Part shown: piece by piece, positions 24,963-44,095 of the stretch
Numbering within the stretch: position 1 is the stretch's first letter
Layout of the letters: each line of letters starts with the position of its first letter
Assembly (NCBI RefSeq): GCF_905475395.1
Contig: NC_058339.1
Coordinates: 80,442,520 to 80,506,519, forward strand
DNA length: 64,000 bases
Direction: 5' to 3'
Source: Chrysoperla carnea
Taxonomy: Eukaryota; Arthropoda; Insecta; Neuroptera; Chrysopidae
Notes under the pieces: model-generated
Database searches by the model: none
What the model saw: the letters and a program-made list of their open reading frames with translations, nothing else
What the model was told of the DNA's origin: nothing
Position numbers and translations under genes: made by a program

Positions 24963-26155
24963 AGTCTTTTAAAAGACTTGTTTTTTCTTTATACTTTTTT
25001 TTATTATCTATTTGGATGAAACTCACTATATAAGATCTTTTGAACCCAAAAAAATTCGACACTAAACGTCATCAAATCTTTTTTTTATATTTTAAGTCTA
25101 ATTTCATCTAATATAGACGGATGAAACATTTTTCAAATATTTCCGAATTTATACTAACCTTAAAATCATGTACGAACAAAAATAAGTCTTATTTGCTTTG
25201 GTATTGGTTTAAAATATTTAGACGGTATTTAAATTTTGAAATAGTTTTTAATTCAAGAATTAAAAATAAAATTAAAAAACTTGTAATGAAAAAATATTTT
25301 AAGTGTACAATATTCGATGAAACAATTCAAAAGTACAAAAAAATGGATAGTAATGATTATTTTTTTAACAATTCTATAAAACTAACGCTTGTACGATTAA
25401 AATTTCTCTTAACTGGTGCCATTTTTATGTGGATTACGCACGATTAATTCAAAATATCGCCGTCTAATGAATCGGTATTATTTTTTGAATGATTTCGATA
25501 TTTCTAAATTTTGAAATTTAATCAAGGACATTTAGGACATTATTTTGATCACAATCCACACTTTCAGAAACTTATTTATAAATGGAAAATAATTAAAAAT
25601 CGAAACATTTCTCAGTCATTTTTTCCTACCGAAAGAAGCATGCGAAAAAATAAAAATATTCTTTTCATTCTCACATGGTTACGTTACGTTAAAAAGAGGC
25701 TTGGTCGGCAGTGCCACAACTCACTCGTAATCCCCATGTGTTGCTAAACTTTAAGGTAGAATTCATTAACCTCTTTTAAAGTTTCGCTTTGATTCACTTT
25801 CAAATTTTTAGCAAAGCTCAATTCATCCAGTTTCACAAACTTAATAGGCAAAAAACTGGCCATATTATACCCACCTCCATTTTTTCCCGAAAATAAACAT
25901 TACTATCGCATTTCTGCTTTGGAAAACAAAAAAATCTGTTTCATTCGACTGTAAAATTATAATTTAAGCGTTCCTTCGTTTTCAAAAAAATAGGCCGATG
26001 ATGATCAAATATGTAAAATGAAAAATTACTTTTTTTCTCCAAGAAATAAAATAAAAAATAAAAAAACATATTCTTGTAACTGTTAATTTTTTTTTAGTGT
26101 ATATTTTAACAGCTTTTTTTTTTTTAACAAGTAGAGTTAACTAGAATTATTGATG

Positions 26156-33281
<7,126 letters not shown>

Positions 33282-34070
33282 TACAACTTACACATACACA
33301 CACTCACAAAATTATGCAAATAATTTAAATTTGTTCTTAGAACGACGTAAAAATAACAAATAACACATTACTGATACATAATAAACGAAGATCTTATATG
33401 ACTTAAGAACTATGTTGGTGTTATCTTCAAAATAGATTGAATATTTACGAGAAGGCACAACTTTTGTAAGGATAATGTAAATATCAGATACATATGGAAC
33501 GTAGAATTGTATCCAAAATTTTAATGTAGAATTCAATCGATTTTATGCACACTTATTTGTAATGTCGTCATTCAAATTAATTTTTGACTTTTTTTTTTAA
33601 CTAATTGTGTTTAACAAACAAAAACAAAAACTTAATTTATGTAGGTATGTGAGTGTTCAATTTGTAATTTTTGGTTATGATGACCAATTCATGACATTAC
33701 TGATGGTCACCTATTTGTTATTACTTTCAAAATAATCACGATTTGTATTTATATCGAATCGAATTAATCGGTACAAATCAACAAAAGTTTCTTTGACCTG
33801 CAGAACACCCTCAATTATACCACTGAACTAAGAATTCTTTCAAAACCTTGGCGACTGCACATAACCAATTACATTTGATAATATATGTTGTCAGACAACT
33901 TCCTACGAAATGGAAACGACTTTGACCATTCGGAACCCCATGGATAATCGAAAAAGTTTCTCAAAATTACGTTTTTCAGTTCTATACATTCTAAAAATGA
34001 TGCATATTTTTACGTTCGGAACAAGAGTTTTTGCCGGAATAATTGCGATGTGGATATAATACCACGCACA

Positions 34071-34905
34071 ATACCGTCTACGGTCTAGACCGTCCACGGT
34101 ATACCGTATACGGTCTATTTAGACGCGGTATGAAATTATTTTTGCCCTTTTATTCCGTCGGTAATTATTTTTGCCCTTTTATTCCCGGTATACCGTATAG
34201 ACGGTATACCGTGTAGACGGTATACCGTATAGACGGTATACCGTATAGACGGTATACCGTATAGACGGTATACCGTATAGACGGTATACCGTCTACACGG
34301 TATACCGTCTATACGGTATACCGTCTATATATACCGTCTATATATACCGTCTACACGGTATACCGTCTATACGGTATACCGTCTATACGGTAAACCGTCT
34401 ACGGTATACCGTATACGGTCTATTTAGACGCGGTATGAAATTATTTTTGCCCTTTTATTCCGTCGGTAATTATTTTTGCCCTTTTATTCCCGGTATACCG
34501 TCTATATATACCGTCTATACGGTATACCGCCTATACGGTATACCGTCTATACGGTATACCGTCTATACGGTATACCGTCTATACGGTATACCGTCTATAC
34601 GGTATACCGTCTATACGGTATACCGTCTACACGGTATACCGTCTACACGGTATACCGTCTATACGGTAAACCGTCTACGGTATACCGTCTACGGTATACC
34701 GTCTACACGGTATACCGTCTATACGGTATACTTTTTCACGGTATACTCTTTATGCCGTCGAGCCCTTATACCGTGTGCGGTATACTCTCGTCCACGGTAT
34801 ACATTATACAGATGGGAAAGCGTATTCTACAGAAATGTAACATACCGTGTGCGGTATACTCTCGTCCACGGTATACACAATACAGATGGGAAAGCGTATT
34901 CTACA
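34071..34905. repeat. Palindromic 16-bp tandem repeat array (CGGTATACCG + TCTATA)
   Basis: Dozens of CGGTATACCG palindromes are spaced by ATAGA or TCTAT. The left block reads ATAGACGGTATACCGT and the right block ACGGTATACCGTCTAT, so the array turns inside out near 34285. A segment with GAAATTATTTTTGCCCTTTT is duplicated 305 bp apart (34111 and 34416). A 74-bp unit with CCGTGTGCGGTATACTCTCG occurs at 34771 and 34845. The long open frames at 34435-35055 and 34476-34934 are low-complexity translations (RYTVYTVY) of the repeat, not genes. Confidence 0.95.
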
Positions 34906-35212
34906 GAGATTTATATATATATACGTTTTCATAAATTTCCTAGATTTGGACAGCATTTTTTTACTATAGCTAATAGCTTTGATAAATTTGAAAGGATTGA
35001 TCGTGCAAAATTATGGATGATAAACTGCCAGGTAAGTTCATTCATTAAAACTTAATTATTTCAAACATATGAAATGTTCAAACTTTTGTACATTTTTTTG
35101 TCATTGTACACTGTTCATTTCAAGAAATAAATTTTATCTTTAAATACCTATATTTCTTTTCTTTTTTTAAATACCCTAATTCAGCCCTCTTTATAAAAAA
35201 AAACTCAAATTT

Positions 35213-35325
35213 TTCGTTTTTGAGTTATCGTGTTTCCAGGTAGACCGACAATATTTATAAGCGTTACAAACTTGGGACTAAATTTAATATATCTTGATAT
35301 ATATTTCATATATACCGGGTATAAT
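35213..35325 (+). repeat. Dispersed repeat family A, 3' fragment
   Basis: TTTTTGAGTTATCGTG followed by AGCGTTACAAACTTGGGACT and ATATCTTGATATATATTTCA matches the 3' third of the family at 12.6-12.78 kb. Confidence 0.6.
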
Positions 35326-35840
35326 AATTTAAAGAAAATATATTTGTTCAAACTTTTCATCTTTGATGTTCGTTTTTTCGCTACCACCTTTGTGCATACT
35401 ATCGGGGTCAGTAGCTCACTTTTTTGAAACCTATTAAAGGGTTAATTTTGACCACAAATTTGATAAGTATGATCCAAATTTTGTAGAATTATATTGATTT
35501 ATCAAAATTGAATATAATTTTAATGTGCTAGATCAAAATTAAATGCTTTTGATTTTGATGACGTTATTGAGTTAAAAAAAATCGATTTTTTTATAACATA
35601 ATGAAAAAGAACATTTTTGAGTTGAGTATGATCTATACGAGGTCGAGATTTTAATTATGATTGTAAGACCTCTAATTTTTGTAGTACGAATCGTACGGAA
35701 CCCTGTTTTATGCACTTTTTATACAAGTGACATACACTTAACTGATTTTTAAAGGAATAATTCGAATAACTTTAAATCAACTTGTGTTAGTTATTACAAA
35801 AAATTTACATAACGAAAGTTTTTGAGTTTCATAAAGTTTC

Positions 35841-37187
35841 ATGGCAGCTATGTCCACGTTTCCTGAGACAGTGTATATCAAAGAAGAAAGAATTGAAGAA
35901 GAACAGTTACATACGGAATTTATAATTAAGGAAGAACCTACTGAAGAAATATTAGAAGAACCTAGTTTGTCAAGTCATGGTCAAGAAGGATTCAATACCG
36001 AAGAAAAATTCAATCATTTATTTTCACCTAATATAACTACTATAAAAGAAAAACCTTTAACTTGTGATGTTTGTTATAAAATATTTACCCGTTCAGAAAC
36101 TTTAGTTGCACATAAACGAATTCATACCGGAGAAAAGCCATTTTCTTGTAATGTATGTGATAAAAAATTTACTCAACGTCCTCATTTAGTTACTCATTTA
36201 CGAACACATACAGGAGAAAAACGTTTTTCATGTGACATTTGTGATAAAACATATACATCGAAAAGTTGTTTAATCACCCATAAACGACAACATTCTGGAG
36301 AAAGACCATTTTCTTGTGATATTTGTAACAGTACATTTACTAGCCGAAATGTTATGGTTATACATAGAAGAAGTCATACTGGAGAAAAACCCTTTTCATG
36401 TAATTTCTGTGATAAAACATTTACGTGTTCCAGTGGTTTAGTTAAACATAAGCGGATACATGCCGATGAAAAACGACATTCTTGTGATGTTTGTAATAAA
36501 ACTTTCACTACGAATAGCAGTTTAGTTGGACATAAACGGATTCATACCGGGGAAAAACCATTTTCATGTGATATTTGTAAAAGTAAATTTATCAGTCGAT
36601 ATGTTTTAGTTAAACATCAATTAGTTCATACCGGAGAAAAACCATATTCATGTGATCTCTGCGACAAAGCTTTTACCGGCTCAAATAGTCTGGTTAAACA
36701 TAAACGTACTCATACTGGTGAAAAACCGTATTCATGTGTTATTTGTCATAAAAAATTCACCTCACAAAGTCATTTAGGTACACATAAGAGACTTCATACT
36801 GGAGAAAAACCATTTTCCTGTGATATCTGTGATAAAACATTTGTCACAAAAAGTCATTTGGTTTTACATAGACGATTTCATACTGGTGAAAAACCATTTT
36901 CATGTGATGTTTGTGATAGTAAATTCTATCAACACCAACATTTAGTTCAACATAAGCGAATTCATAGTGGGGAAAAACCATATTCGTGTGATTTTTGTGA
37001 TAAAACATTTTCGTTGCAAGGTACTTTAGCTAGGCATAAACAACGTCATACTGGAGAAAAACCATATCCATGTGATACTTGTAATAAAATGTTTTCTCGT
37101 AAAAGCACTTTAGCTCGTCATAAACTTAATCATACTGGAGAAGAACAATTTCAAGGTCTTCTTAGTGACGACCAATACCCAAATTAA
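35841..37187 (+). CDS. C2H2 zinc finger protein with 13 tandem fingers
   Basis: Intronless 448-residue protein. After an acidic 70-residue leader come 13 consecutive C2H2 fingers (first Cys at 75) joined by TGEKP-type linkers with strict 28-residue spacing. All Cys and His ligands are present, so sequence-specific DNA binding in the nucleus is expected. The leader has two IKEE sites (K14, K30) that fit the SUMOylation consensus. There is no ZAD, BTB or KRAB domain. An in-frame TAA at 35832-35834 fixes the start at MAAM unless a 5' exon is spliced on. Finger 5 has a variant linker (ADEKR), and finger 3 uses Tyr (KTYTSK) at the usual Phe. The DNA-contact positions differ between fingers. I cannot assign orthology; families of this type are often lineage-specific. 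Confidence 0.93.
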   Translation: MAAMSTFPETVYIKEERIEEEQLHTEFIIKEEPTEEILEEPSLSSHGQEGFNTEEKFNHLFSPNITTIKEKPLTCDVCYKIFTRSETLVAHKRIHTGEKPFSCNVCDKKFTQRPHLVTHLRTHTGEKRFSCDICDKTYTSKSCLITHKRQHSGERPFSCDICNSTFTSRNVMVIHRRSHTGEKPFSCNFCDKTFTCSSGLVKHKRIHADEKRHSCDVCNKTFTTNSSLVGHKRIHTGEKPFSCDICKSKFISRYVLVKHQLVHTGEKPYSCDLCDKAFTGSNSLVKHKRTHTGEKPYSCVICHKKFTSQSHLGTHKRLHTGEKPFSCDICDKTFVTKSHLVLHRRFHTGEKPFSCDVCDSKFYQHQHLVQHKRIHSGEKPYSCDFCDKTFSLQGTLARHKQRHTGEKPYPCDTCNKMFSRKSTLARHKLNHTGEEQFQGLLSDDQYPN

Positions 37188-37223
37188 TCGTTTAAATAAT
37201 TAAAACATCAATGTTGCTTCTTT

Positions 37224-37229
37224 AATAAA
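37224..37229 (+). promoter_or_regulatory. Poly(A) signal AATAAA of the zinc finger gene
   Basis: Canonical AATAAA 37 nt after the stop codon, immediately before the tandem repeat array begins. The 3' UTR would be very short. Confidence 0.5.
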
Positions 37230-37232
37230 TAA

Positions 37233-38940
37233 TTTTGGTCCTAAGAATAGGATCGAAAATATTTATTAATTTAAAATTTGCCTTTTACAAAGATTTGTAC
37301 TGGGATCGAAAATATTTATTAATTTAAAATTTGTCTTTTACAAAGGTTTGAACTGATATCGGATCGAAAACCTTGAGCAATAGTTGGTACAAATCAGCAA
37401 AGTCGAGAATTATCATAGATAATTGCTTGGCCCAGGAGCCTTTAATTAACAGCTTAAGCGAGCCTAAAAAAGAAGCTCTGTTTTCAATGCTTATTACTAT
37501 GTCAGTAGAAGATAAAAATTGGTAAATGTTTCTTATGTAATAATTCATTTTGGTCCTTTCAATAGGATCGAAAATATTTATTAATTTAAAAGTTGTCTTT
37601 TACAACGCTTATGCATGTTCTCTATGATATGAAGAAAATTACACTTTAAGCTGGCATCGGAACCAAACCGTTTGGCAATAGTTGGAACAAATCAGCAAAA
37701 TCGTGAATGATCATACATAATTGCTTGTCACAGGAGCGTTTAATAACAGCTTAAAAGAGCCTTAAAAAGCCCTGCTTTCAATGCTGAGTACTGTGCCAGT
37801 AGAAGATAAAAATATGTAAATGTTTCTTATTTAATGACAAATTTAAGAATTAAGAAGAATTTAATAATTAATTTTGGTCCTTTGAATAGGATCGAAAATA
37901 TTTATTAATTTAAAAGTTGTCTTTTACAACGCTTATGCATGTTCTCTATGTTATGAAGAAAACTACACTTTAAGCTGGTATCGGATCCAAAATCTTCAGC
38001 AATAGTTGGAACAAATCAGCAAAGTCGAGAATTATCATAGATAATTGCTTGGCCCAGGAGCGTTTAATAATAGCGAGCCTAAAAAAGAAGCTCTGTTTTT
38101 AATGCTTATTACTATGTCAGTAGAAGATAAAAATTGGTAAATGTTTCTTATGTAATAATTCATTTTGGTCCTTTCAATAGGATCGAAAATATTTATTAAT
38201 TTAAAAGTTGTCTTTTACAACGCTTATGCATGTTCTCTATGATATGAAGAAAATTACACTTTAAGCTGGCATCGGAACCAAACCGTTTGGCAATAGTTGG
38301 AACAAATCAGCAAAATCGTGAATGATCATACATAATTGCTTGTCACAGGAGCGTTTAATAACAGCTTAAAAGAGCCTTAAAAAGCCCTGCTTTCAATGCT
38401 GAGTACTGTGCCAGTAGAAGATAAAAATATGTAAATGTTTCTTATTTAATGACAAATTTAAGAATTAAGAAGAATTTAATAATTAATTTTGGTCCTTTGA
38501 ATAGGATCGAAAATATTTATTAATTTAAAAGTTGTCTTTTACAACGCTTATGCATGTTCTCTATGTTATGAAGAAAACTACACTTTAAGCTGGTATCGGA
38601 TCCAAAATCTTCAGCAATAGTTGGAACAAATCAGCAAAGTCGAGAATTATCATAGATAATTGCTTGGCCCAGGAGCGTTTAATAATAGCGAGCCTAAAAA
38701 AGAAGCTCTGTTTTTAATGCTTATTACTATGTCAGTAGAAGATAAAAATTGGTAAATGTTTCTTATGTAATAATTCATTTTGGTCCTTTCAATAGGATCG
38801 AAAATATTTATTAATTTAAAAGTTGTCTTTTAAAACGCTTATGCATGTTCTCTATGATATGAAGAAAACTACACTTTGAGTGAGCTGGTATCGGATCCAA
38901 AACCTTTAGCAATAGTTGCTACAAATCAGCAAAGTCGAAA
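37233..38940. repeat. Higher-order tandem repeat, 615-bp dimer of ~300-bp units
   Basis: TTTTGGTCC anchors at 37233, 37548, 37872, 38163, 38487 and 38778 give spacings of 315, 324, 291, 324 and 291. Alternating 324- and 291-bp monomers therefore form a 615-bp dimer. The dimers 37548-38162 and 38163-38777 look almost identical over the stretches compared, pointing to recent amplification. The open frame at 37324-37548 (minus) is confined to the first divergent monomer and is broken in later copies. Confidence 0.93.
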
Positions 38941-38959
38941 ATTATCATAGGCATTAATT

Positions 38960-40320
38960 GGATGGAAATCAGAAAATTTTAAGAGATATCAACAAAACTA
39001 TCCAACAATAAATTTTCTATTTATATGATTCACAAACAATTTTTTATGATTTTTTTCGATTTTATTGACATCTCAAAAAATTCAAAATGTCTGTTGCTTG
39101 TTTTTGTAATATATTTAAAATGTAAAATAAATTTTGAATTAAATATGATTTTATGAAAAGTACATTGTCAAACTTTACTATCCATAGTATATTGGCCATG
39201 AAAGCCGGAGGACAGGATGTTGGTATATAATGTATGTTGGAATTGCACGGCACTATCTTAGCCTATAGGTGCGTGTTTTTTAGTTCAAAATAAGCAAAAA
39301 GTTCATATAAAGGTATGTGCGAAAATAATATTATTACCGAGATACAGGGGCGAGTTGGTGGTAAGCGGTCCACCGGGAACTTATAGAAGGATCGCCAGAA
39401 TGCGCAAAAAAAAGGTAAATGAATTTAACTGAGGATTTGTTTGATTTTTGCTGAACTATTTGCAACTTTGAACCATTTTGTATGCATTTTATCATGTTGA
39501 GCTACTTTACTGCTCCAGAGGATGCGTATCAATAACCTATCACAATTTTATTGACGATTTTTATTTAATTATTTTTTTATCATTCATCCTATCCATTCAT
39601 GACAAGTTCTTGGATTTTTAGGTTCACAAAAAAAGTATTACAAACAAAATTTTTAGACTGCCTTGATAAGCAGAAATCGTGAGAAACGACACAAATTTTT
39701 CCACTTTTACAGAACACAGAACCGACATGTTTTTTAACCTACGGAGCAAAGAGATGGTGTGGCTGTTTGTATCCTTTCTTGTACATATCGTGTAAAATTT
39801 ATCCTCATCAAGCTATAAAGAAAAGTCCTGTAACTCAGTAATAAAACATTTTTGAACACATATTTTTACCAATTTCTTTACCTACTTATTTTAAGCTAGC
39901 TGAGAACATACAACTAAAATACTGCCGTACAGTTTTGAAACACTCTTTTCGTTGGTTTTGGTAATTGAGAGAAAACTAAAATCAAAAGTAAACAAAGAGA
40001 TAAATTTTTATTTGAGTTATTTTAGGTACACAATTTTATTAATACACTAAAAGCCAGCACAAAAAATTAGACAAAAATAATCATTTAAAAAAAGGAACTT
40101 AATTTTACTTTTGTGATGAAATAGATCGATCCTCAGAGTAATTACTTGCTAAAAATAATAAAATAATTTACTAGGGATCTTCCAAAGCAGGACGTTGCTG
40201 CATAAAAGTCAATAAAAGTTAATCTTACTTTTTAAAATTGTCTGATTTTTTGCCGGTCAGTGTAACAATATAACAAATAAAATTAATTGCAATATAACAA
40301 ATAAAAATTACGGATAGCAT
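38960..40320. other. Intergenic interval between the repeat array and RCC1L
   Basis: AT-rich sequence without a recognisable exon. The frame at 39062-39253 (minus) has no family signature. The only item I would mark is the poly(A) signal of RCC1L at 40035-40040. Confidence 0.5.
40035..40040 (-). promoter_or_regulatory. Probable poly(A) signal of RCC1L
   Basis: AATAAA on the minus strand about 290 nt downstream of the RCC1L stop; I saw no closer canonical signal. Confidence 0.35.
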
Positions 40321-40327
40321 TATGATT

Positions 40328-41659
40328 TTACGCAAAAGGTTCACAAATAATGACCGTATGGTCAAAACTACATGTAACTTTTTTAACATATCCACCAACA
40401 GCCACCTTAAGTGGAAAATATTGATTATTTAAATGACCTAAACCTAAATTACCCGCTGTATTTCGACCCCAAGTATACAAATCACCATTTGTATTAATCG
40501 CGGTCATATAACTTATTCCACAATTAATTTTTCGTACGACACAATCAGTATCAAAACTATTCGAACCGAATAACGTACCCGGTATTTTAGTTGGAATATT
40601 TGATTGCATTACTTCGGGTCCAAGCCCTAATAATCCATATCCCCAGACAAATACTTCACCATTTTCATTTAAAGCCATACAAAAGGAACCACCCGATGCG
40701 ATATCTACAATTTTACCCCATTTTTCATTTACATGAATTGGTGAATTAATTTGTTGAGTTTCGCCGCCGGGTAATTGGCCATATTCGGAATTTCCCCATC
40801 CAAAAACTTCACCCTTTTCACTTAATACTAACACACAATCAGCGGTACACGCAATTTTAATTATACGTTCTCCAGAAATATCTCCATGTACAGCTGAAAA
40901 TGTCGATTGATTGTTAAAATGACCCAAACCAGTTTGGCCGTCAGCACTCCAACCACAAGAATACACTTCCCCATTTTTTGTCAAAATATGAGTATGATCC
41001 TGTCCACATTGTACACTTAGTAGGTCATTCGGATCAAATTGTGGCACTTGATAAATGGTAGCGTTTCCAGAATACTTTTCATCTTCTATAATAGGTCGAC
41101 CACACTGTCCGTAAGCATTATTTCCTAGTGTGAATAATCCTTCATTAGTTAAAACTACCAGATGAGCTCGTCCTGCCGATAAACTCAATACTTTTGCGCT
41201 TTTAGGCGATTTTAAAGGTAAGGGAATCGGTTGAGGTAATAAAATGTAATCTAAAACTTTGTTATTCCGAAGTGTGTGAAAACCTATCTGAGAATCTGTG
41301 TTGATTCCACATCCATACAAGATTGATTCATCATTTTTTGAGTTAACAGCAAATGCCGTGAAACCATACCCACATGTAATGTCTTCAATTTCATTAAGCT
41401 CCGCAAACGTAGAACGTTTTGGGCTTTTTAAGTATTGACATCCTTTTAATCCATTTATTTTAATTCCTAAAGCTCCAGTTTCTGCTCTGCCAAATACATA
41501 AACTCGATTACGTAAAGAACTTTTGGATGTGTATTCAAATGTTGGTAATTCCTCTTCAATATTTGGATTCAATGGAAATTTTCTTTTCGAATGAACATTT
41601 TTACTTAAATTTGGTTTAATACGAAATAATCGTTGCATCCATAATTTATTACTAAACAT
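40328..41659 (-). CDS. RCC1L: RCC1L (WBSCR16), mitochondrial RCC1-like protein
   Basis: Single-exon 443-residue protein (human 464). The first ~35 residues (MFSNKLWMQRLFRIKPNLSK) are basic, lack acidic residues and suit a mitochondrial targeting sequence. Seven RCC1 blades follow, recognisable as YVFGRAETGALG (54-65), LYGCGINTDSQIG, LFTLGNNAYGQCG, VYSCGWSADGQTG, VFGWGNSEYGQLPG, VFVWGYGLLGLGPE and LYTWGRNTAGNLGLG. The blade with VFVWGYG...P.KIPGTLFG and the end DQYFP/NQYFPLKV-type segment are specific to RCC1L rather than RCC1 or HERC proteins. Human RCC1L acts in the matrix as an exchange factor for OPA1 and in mitoribosome assembly. An in-frame TAA at 41687-41689, 30 nt upstream, supports this ATG. 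The lack of introns is unusual compared with vertebrates, but no stop or frameshift is seen. Confidence 0.93.
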   Translation of the reverse strand: MFSNKLWMQRLFRIKPNLSKNVHSKRKFPLNPNIEEELPTFEYTSKSSLRNRVYVFGRAETGALGIKINGLKGCQYLKSPKRSTFAELNEIEDITCGYGFTAFAVNSKNDESILYGCGINTDSQIGFHTLRNNKVLDYILLPQPIPLPLKSPKSAKVLSLSAGRAHLVVLTNEGLFTLGNNAYGQCGRPIIEDEKYSGNATIYQVPQFDPNDLLSVQCGQDHTHILTKNGEVYSCGWSADGQTGLGHFNNQSTFSAVHGDISGERIIKIACTADCVLVLSEKGEVFGWGNSEYGQLPGGETQQINSPIHVNEKWGKIVDIASGGSFCMALNENGEVFVWGYGLLGLGPEVMQSNIPTKIPGTLFGSNSFDTDCVVRKINCGISYMTAINTNGDLYTWGRNTAGNLGLGHLNNQYFPLKVAVGGYVKKVTCSFDHTVIICEPFA

Positions 41660-43243
41660 TATATTAATTTTATCATATCTGATTACTTACGAAATTGAAA
41701 AAGTTTTGAAAAATATTAAAAATGTGCTTTCAATATAAAACTATTATTATACAATTCAAATTTTTGTAATTTAACCTGTCAAATACAAAACAGTTCATTC
41801 CATCATTCATAGATGGACATACTACAATGATGTTTAAAAGAATAATATCGACTATCGTAACTAATTTATATCACAACACAAACTTTTTTAAGGGGTGCTT
41901 ACATTATCCTTTGTGGAATTTGGATGGTTAAAAAAATTGGTTCCCGATTTTTTGGAATTTTCTTAAGGGGGCTAAGAGATTTTGGAATGTTATGAAACTT
42001 GAAATATATGGTAATTTCAATACCAAAAAATACATAAATTAGGTTTAGTCAACGATTCGAGGGAGTACTTGGGATGTCTTTTATTTCGAAACGATTCTGG
42101 AGATATTTTGAAAAATACTCATCTAATCGTAAAATTATCTGAGTGTTAATGTCTTTCGGATTCTTATTAATATAAATAATTCAAAGACACGAACATTTGT
42201 TTGATTGTACATTGAACGATAAGTTTCATTGAAGTATCTATTGAAGAAATTGGCCCAGGTTATCAATATTTATATACGACTTTAATCGATAAATCGTCTT
42301 CATAAATCACTCGTCCAATCTCCAAAAGAGACCGATTTTGATATTTTAAAGGTCAAAATTACTATAGAAAATGATTTTTATCTAAATCGAGGATAAAAAA
42401 TATTTACCGATTTTTTTTATTTTTCTTAAGGGGTGGTATCTTTAATAAATCGTAATTTCGACACATAAATTACAAAAATTAGGTCCAGTCAACGATTGGG
42501 GGAGTAGTTTTTGTGATATCGTCTAAAATTTTGTCTGAAAAACTTTAAGTTCGGAGTGATTTTGGAGATTTCTCGAAAAATATTCATCTAATCGTCAAAT
42601 GATTTGGATTTTTGATCTACTTCGTAGACCTTCGAAACAGTGCACTAGTCTATATTTTCAGATGTAGATGAATTGATATAAGTATTGTGATTGACTTATT
42701 CTTATATGTATAGAAATCGCTGCGCATTGCCAGTAGTATACAAAATAATAAGTAGCTAGGCAACTTATTATACTAATCTCCAATACCTATAACATATCAT
42801 GCGTGCTTCTGTAAATCGTATGCAACAGTGTCTGACAATCAGCAAAGGAAAAGTGAAAAATTGACTTTTGGAATCTACTACCTATAGTGATGTCAATGCA
42901 AAAAAAATTGATTTTTAATCTGTACTCCACACGCAAATTTTATTCTATTTTAATAACTTGAATGTGTAATTTTACTTTTTATGTGCCATATTTTTCGAAT
43001 TTACTTATGATTAATTATTCAGACAAGACCAAATTTAGATAATTTATCAAAATAATCGAAAATTTGTATTTGGTGTCGTCATCAAAATATAAAAACTGAT
43101 TTTTCTCTATCAAACGCAAATTTTATTTAATTTTAATAATCTGAATTTGCGATTCTAATTAACGTAGGTTATATAGTTTCTAAAATCTTAGTTAAATTGT
43201 ACTTAATTTTAAATTGTACATACAAGACCATATTTAGCTTTTA

Positions 43244-43555
43244 ATGTTTTATGAAAAATACTTTTTATTTAGTAATAGTGGAAAAATAAAAAATTCGTTA
43301 AAAATAGAGTCCCATTTGACCAGCTGTGTTGGTCCTCAATGTCCTAAAAACGTCGAAAAAGGCCCGTGGAAAACAACCCGTCCTCAATTGCTGAAATCTG
43401 TTAATAACATCAATCTGCCTGATAAACAACCCTTCATACCGAATGTGTTTGAAGTCCGTTTTGTACCCCAAAACACCTTAAATAGTGTTCTGGGACGGAC
43501 ACTATTTAACCACGGACTTATAACACAATCCCACCCCTCCATACTTACCTTATAA
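43244..43555 (+). other. Unassigned GC-richer segment with open frames on both strands
   Basis: The plus frame (103 codons, with GPQCPKNVEKGPWKTTRPQL) and a 66-codon minus frame overlap in a block clearly richer in G+C than its flanks. An 11-bp-stem hairpin, TTAAATAGTGT...ACACTATTTAA, lies near 43480. I recognise no protein family. It could be a transposon or LTR fragment, or a lone exon. Confidence 0.25.
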
Positions 43556-44095
43556 AGTGATTTACTATATTTTGTGGAAAACATGACTAAAGCTTATAGC
43601 ATATAATTTTTTTTGATAAAAATAAAGAATTTAAACAAACGTTTTAAAATATAAATAAAAATAATAATAATAATAGTAGACTTTATAAAAAAAAATCAGT
43701 GTAAATAATGCGGCCCCTATTTCGTTTATGGTAAATTTTAGACATGTTCGCTAGTAGTATATTTTATGTACTATACTTCATTTTGATGTAAAGTTAAGAT
43801 TAAATGGTGTGGAAAACATATGCCTGTCGTCCGACACGCGTCAGATAATGACGTAATAATGTATTGATACGTGTGGCAGCGCCCCTAGCGTTGTTCAACC
43901 GAATAACAACATGCTATTCTTGTATTAGCACTTATAATATTTTGTTCCATTATTGTGATTTGATTATTGAATGAGTTTACGTTATAAGGCATTTTCTTGC
44001 GAATTAATAAAAAAATCTTAAAGAAAAATCATTTCAAATTTACGAGATTCTTTTGGTATTTCGGAAAGAATCATTTCAAGCATTCGAAATTCGTC

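Larger units (their letters stand above)
18100..26100. other. Intergenic interval between PPP4R1 and RSPRY1
   Basis: About 8 kb of AT-rich DNA between the PPP4R1 start and the RSPRY1 stop. Apart from the hAT-like MITE (20621-20820) and the foldback/TTAA cluster (24.05-24.96 kb), I see no exon, RNA gene or conserved motif. Open frames such as 25121-25447 (108 codons) are Lys/Ile/Phe/Asn-rich, as expected by chance in this composition. Confidence 0.6.

Noticed and set aside
25121-25447. 108-codon ORF between PPP4R1 and RSPRY1
   Set aside because: Composition is almost only Lys, Ile, Phe, Asn, Leu and Tyr, as expected from AT-rich DNA; no motif, no splice context, no family.
34435-35055. 206- and 152-codon open frames
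   Set aside because: They are translations of the CGGTATACCG tandem repeat (RYTVYTVYRLYG), which has no stop in these frames because of its period; not protein-coding.
37324-37548. 74-codon minus ORF in the 615-bp repeat region
   Set aside because: Looks protein-like at first (LLIKGSWAKQLSMIILDFAD), but the frame is broken in every later copy of the repeat.
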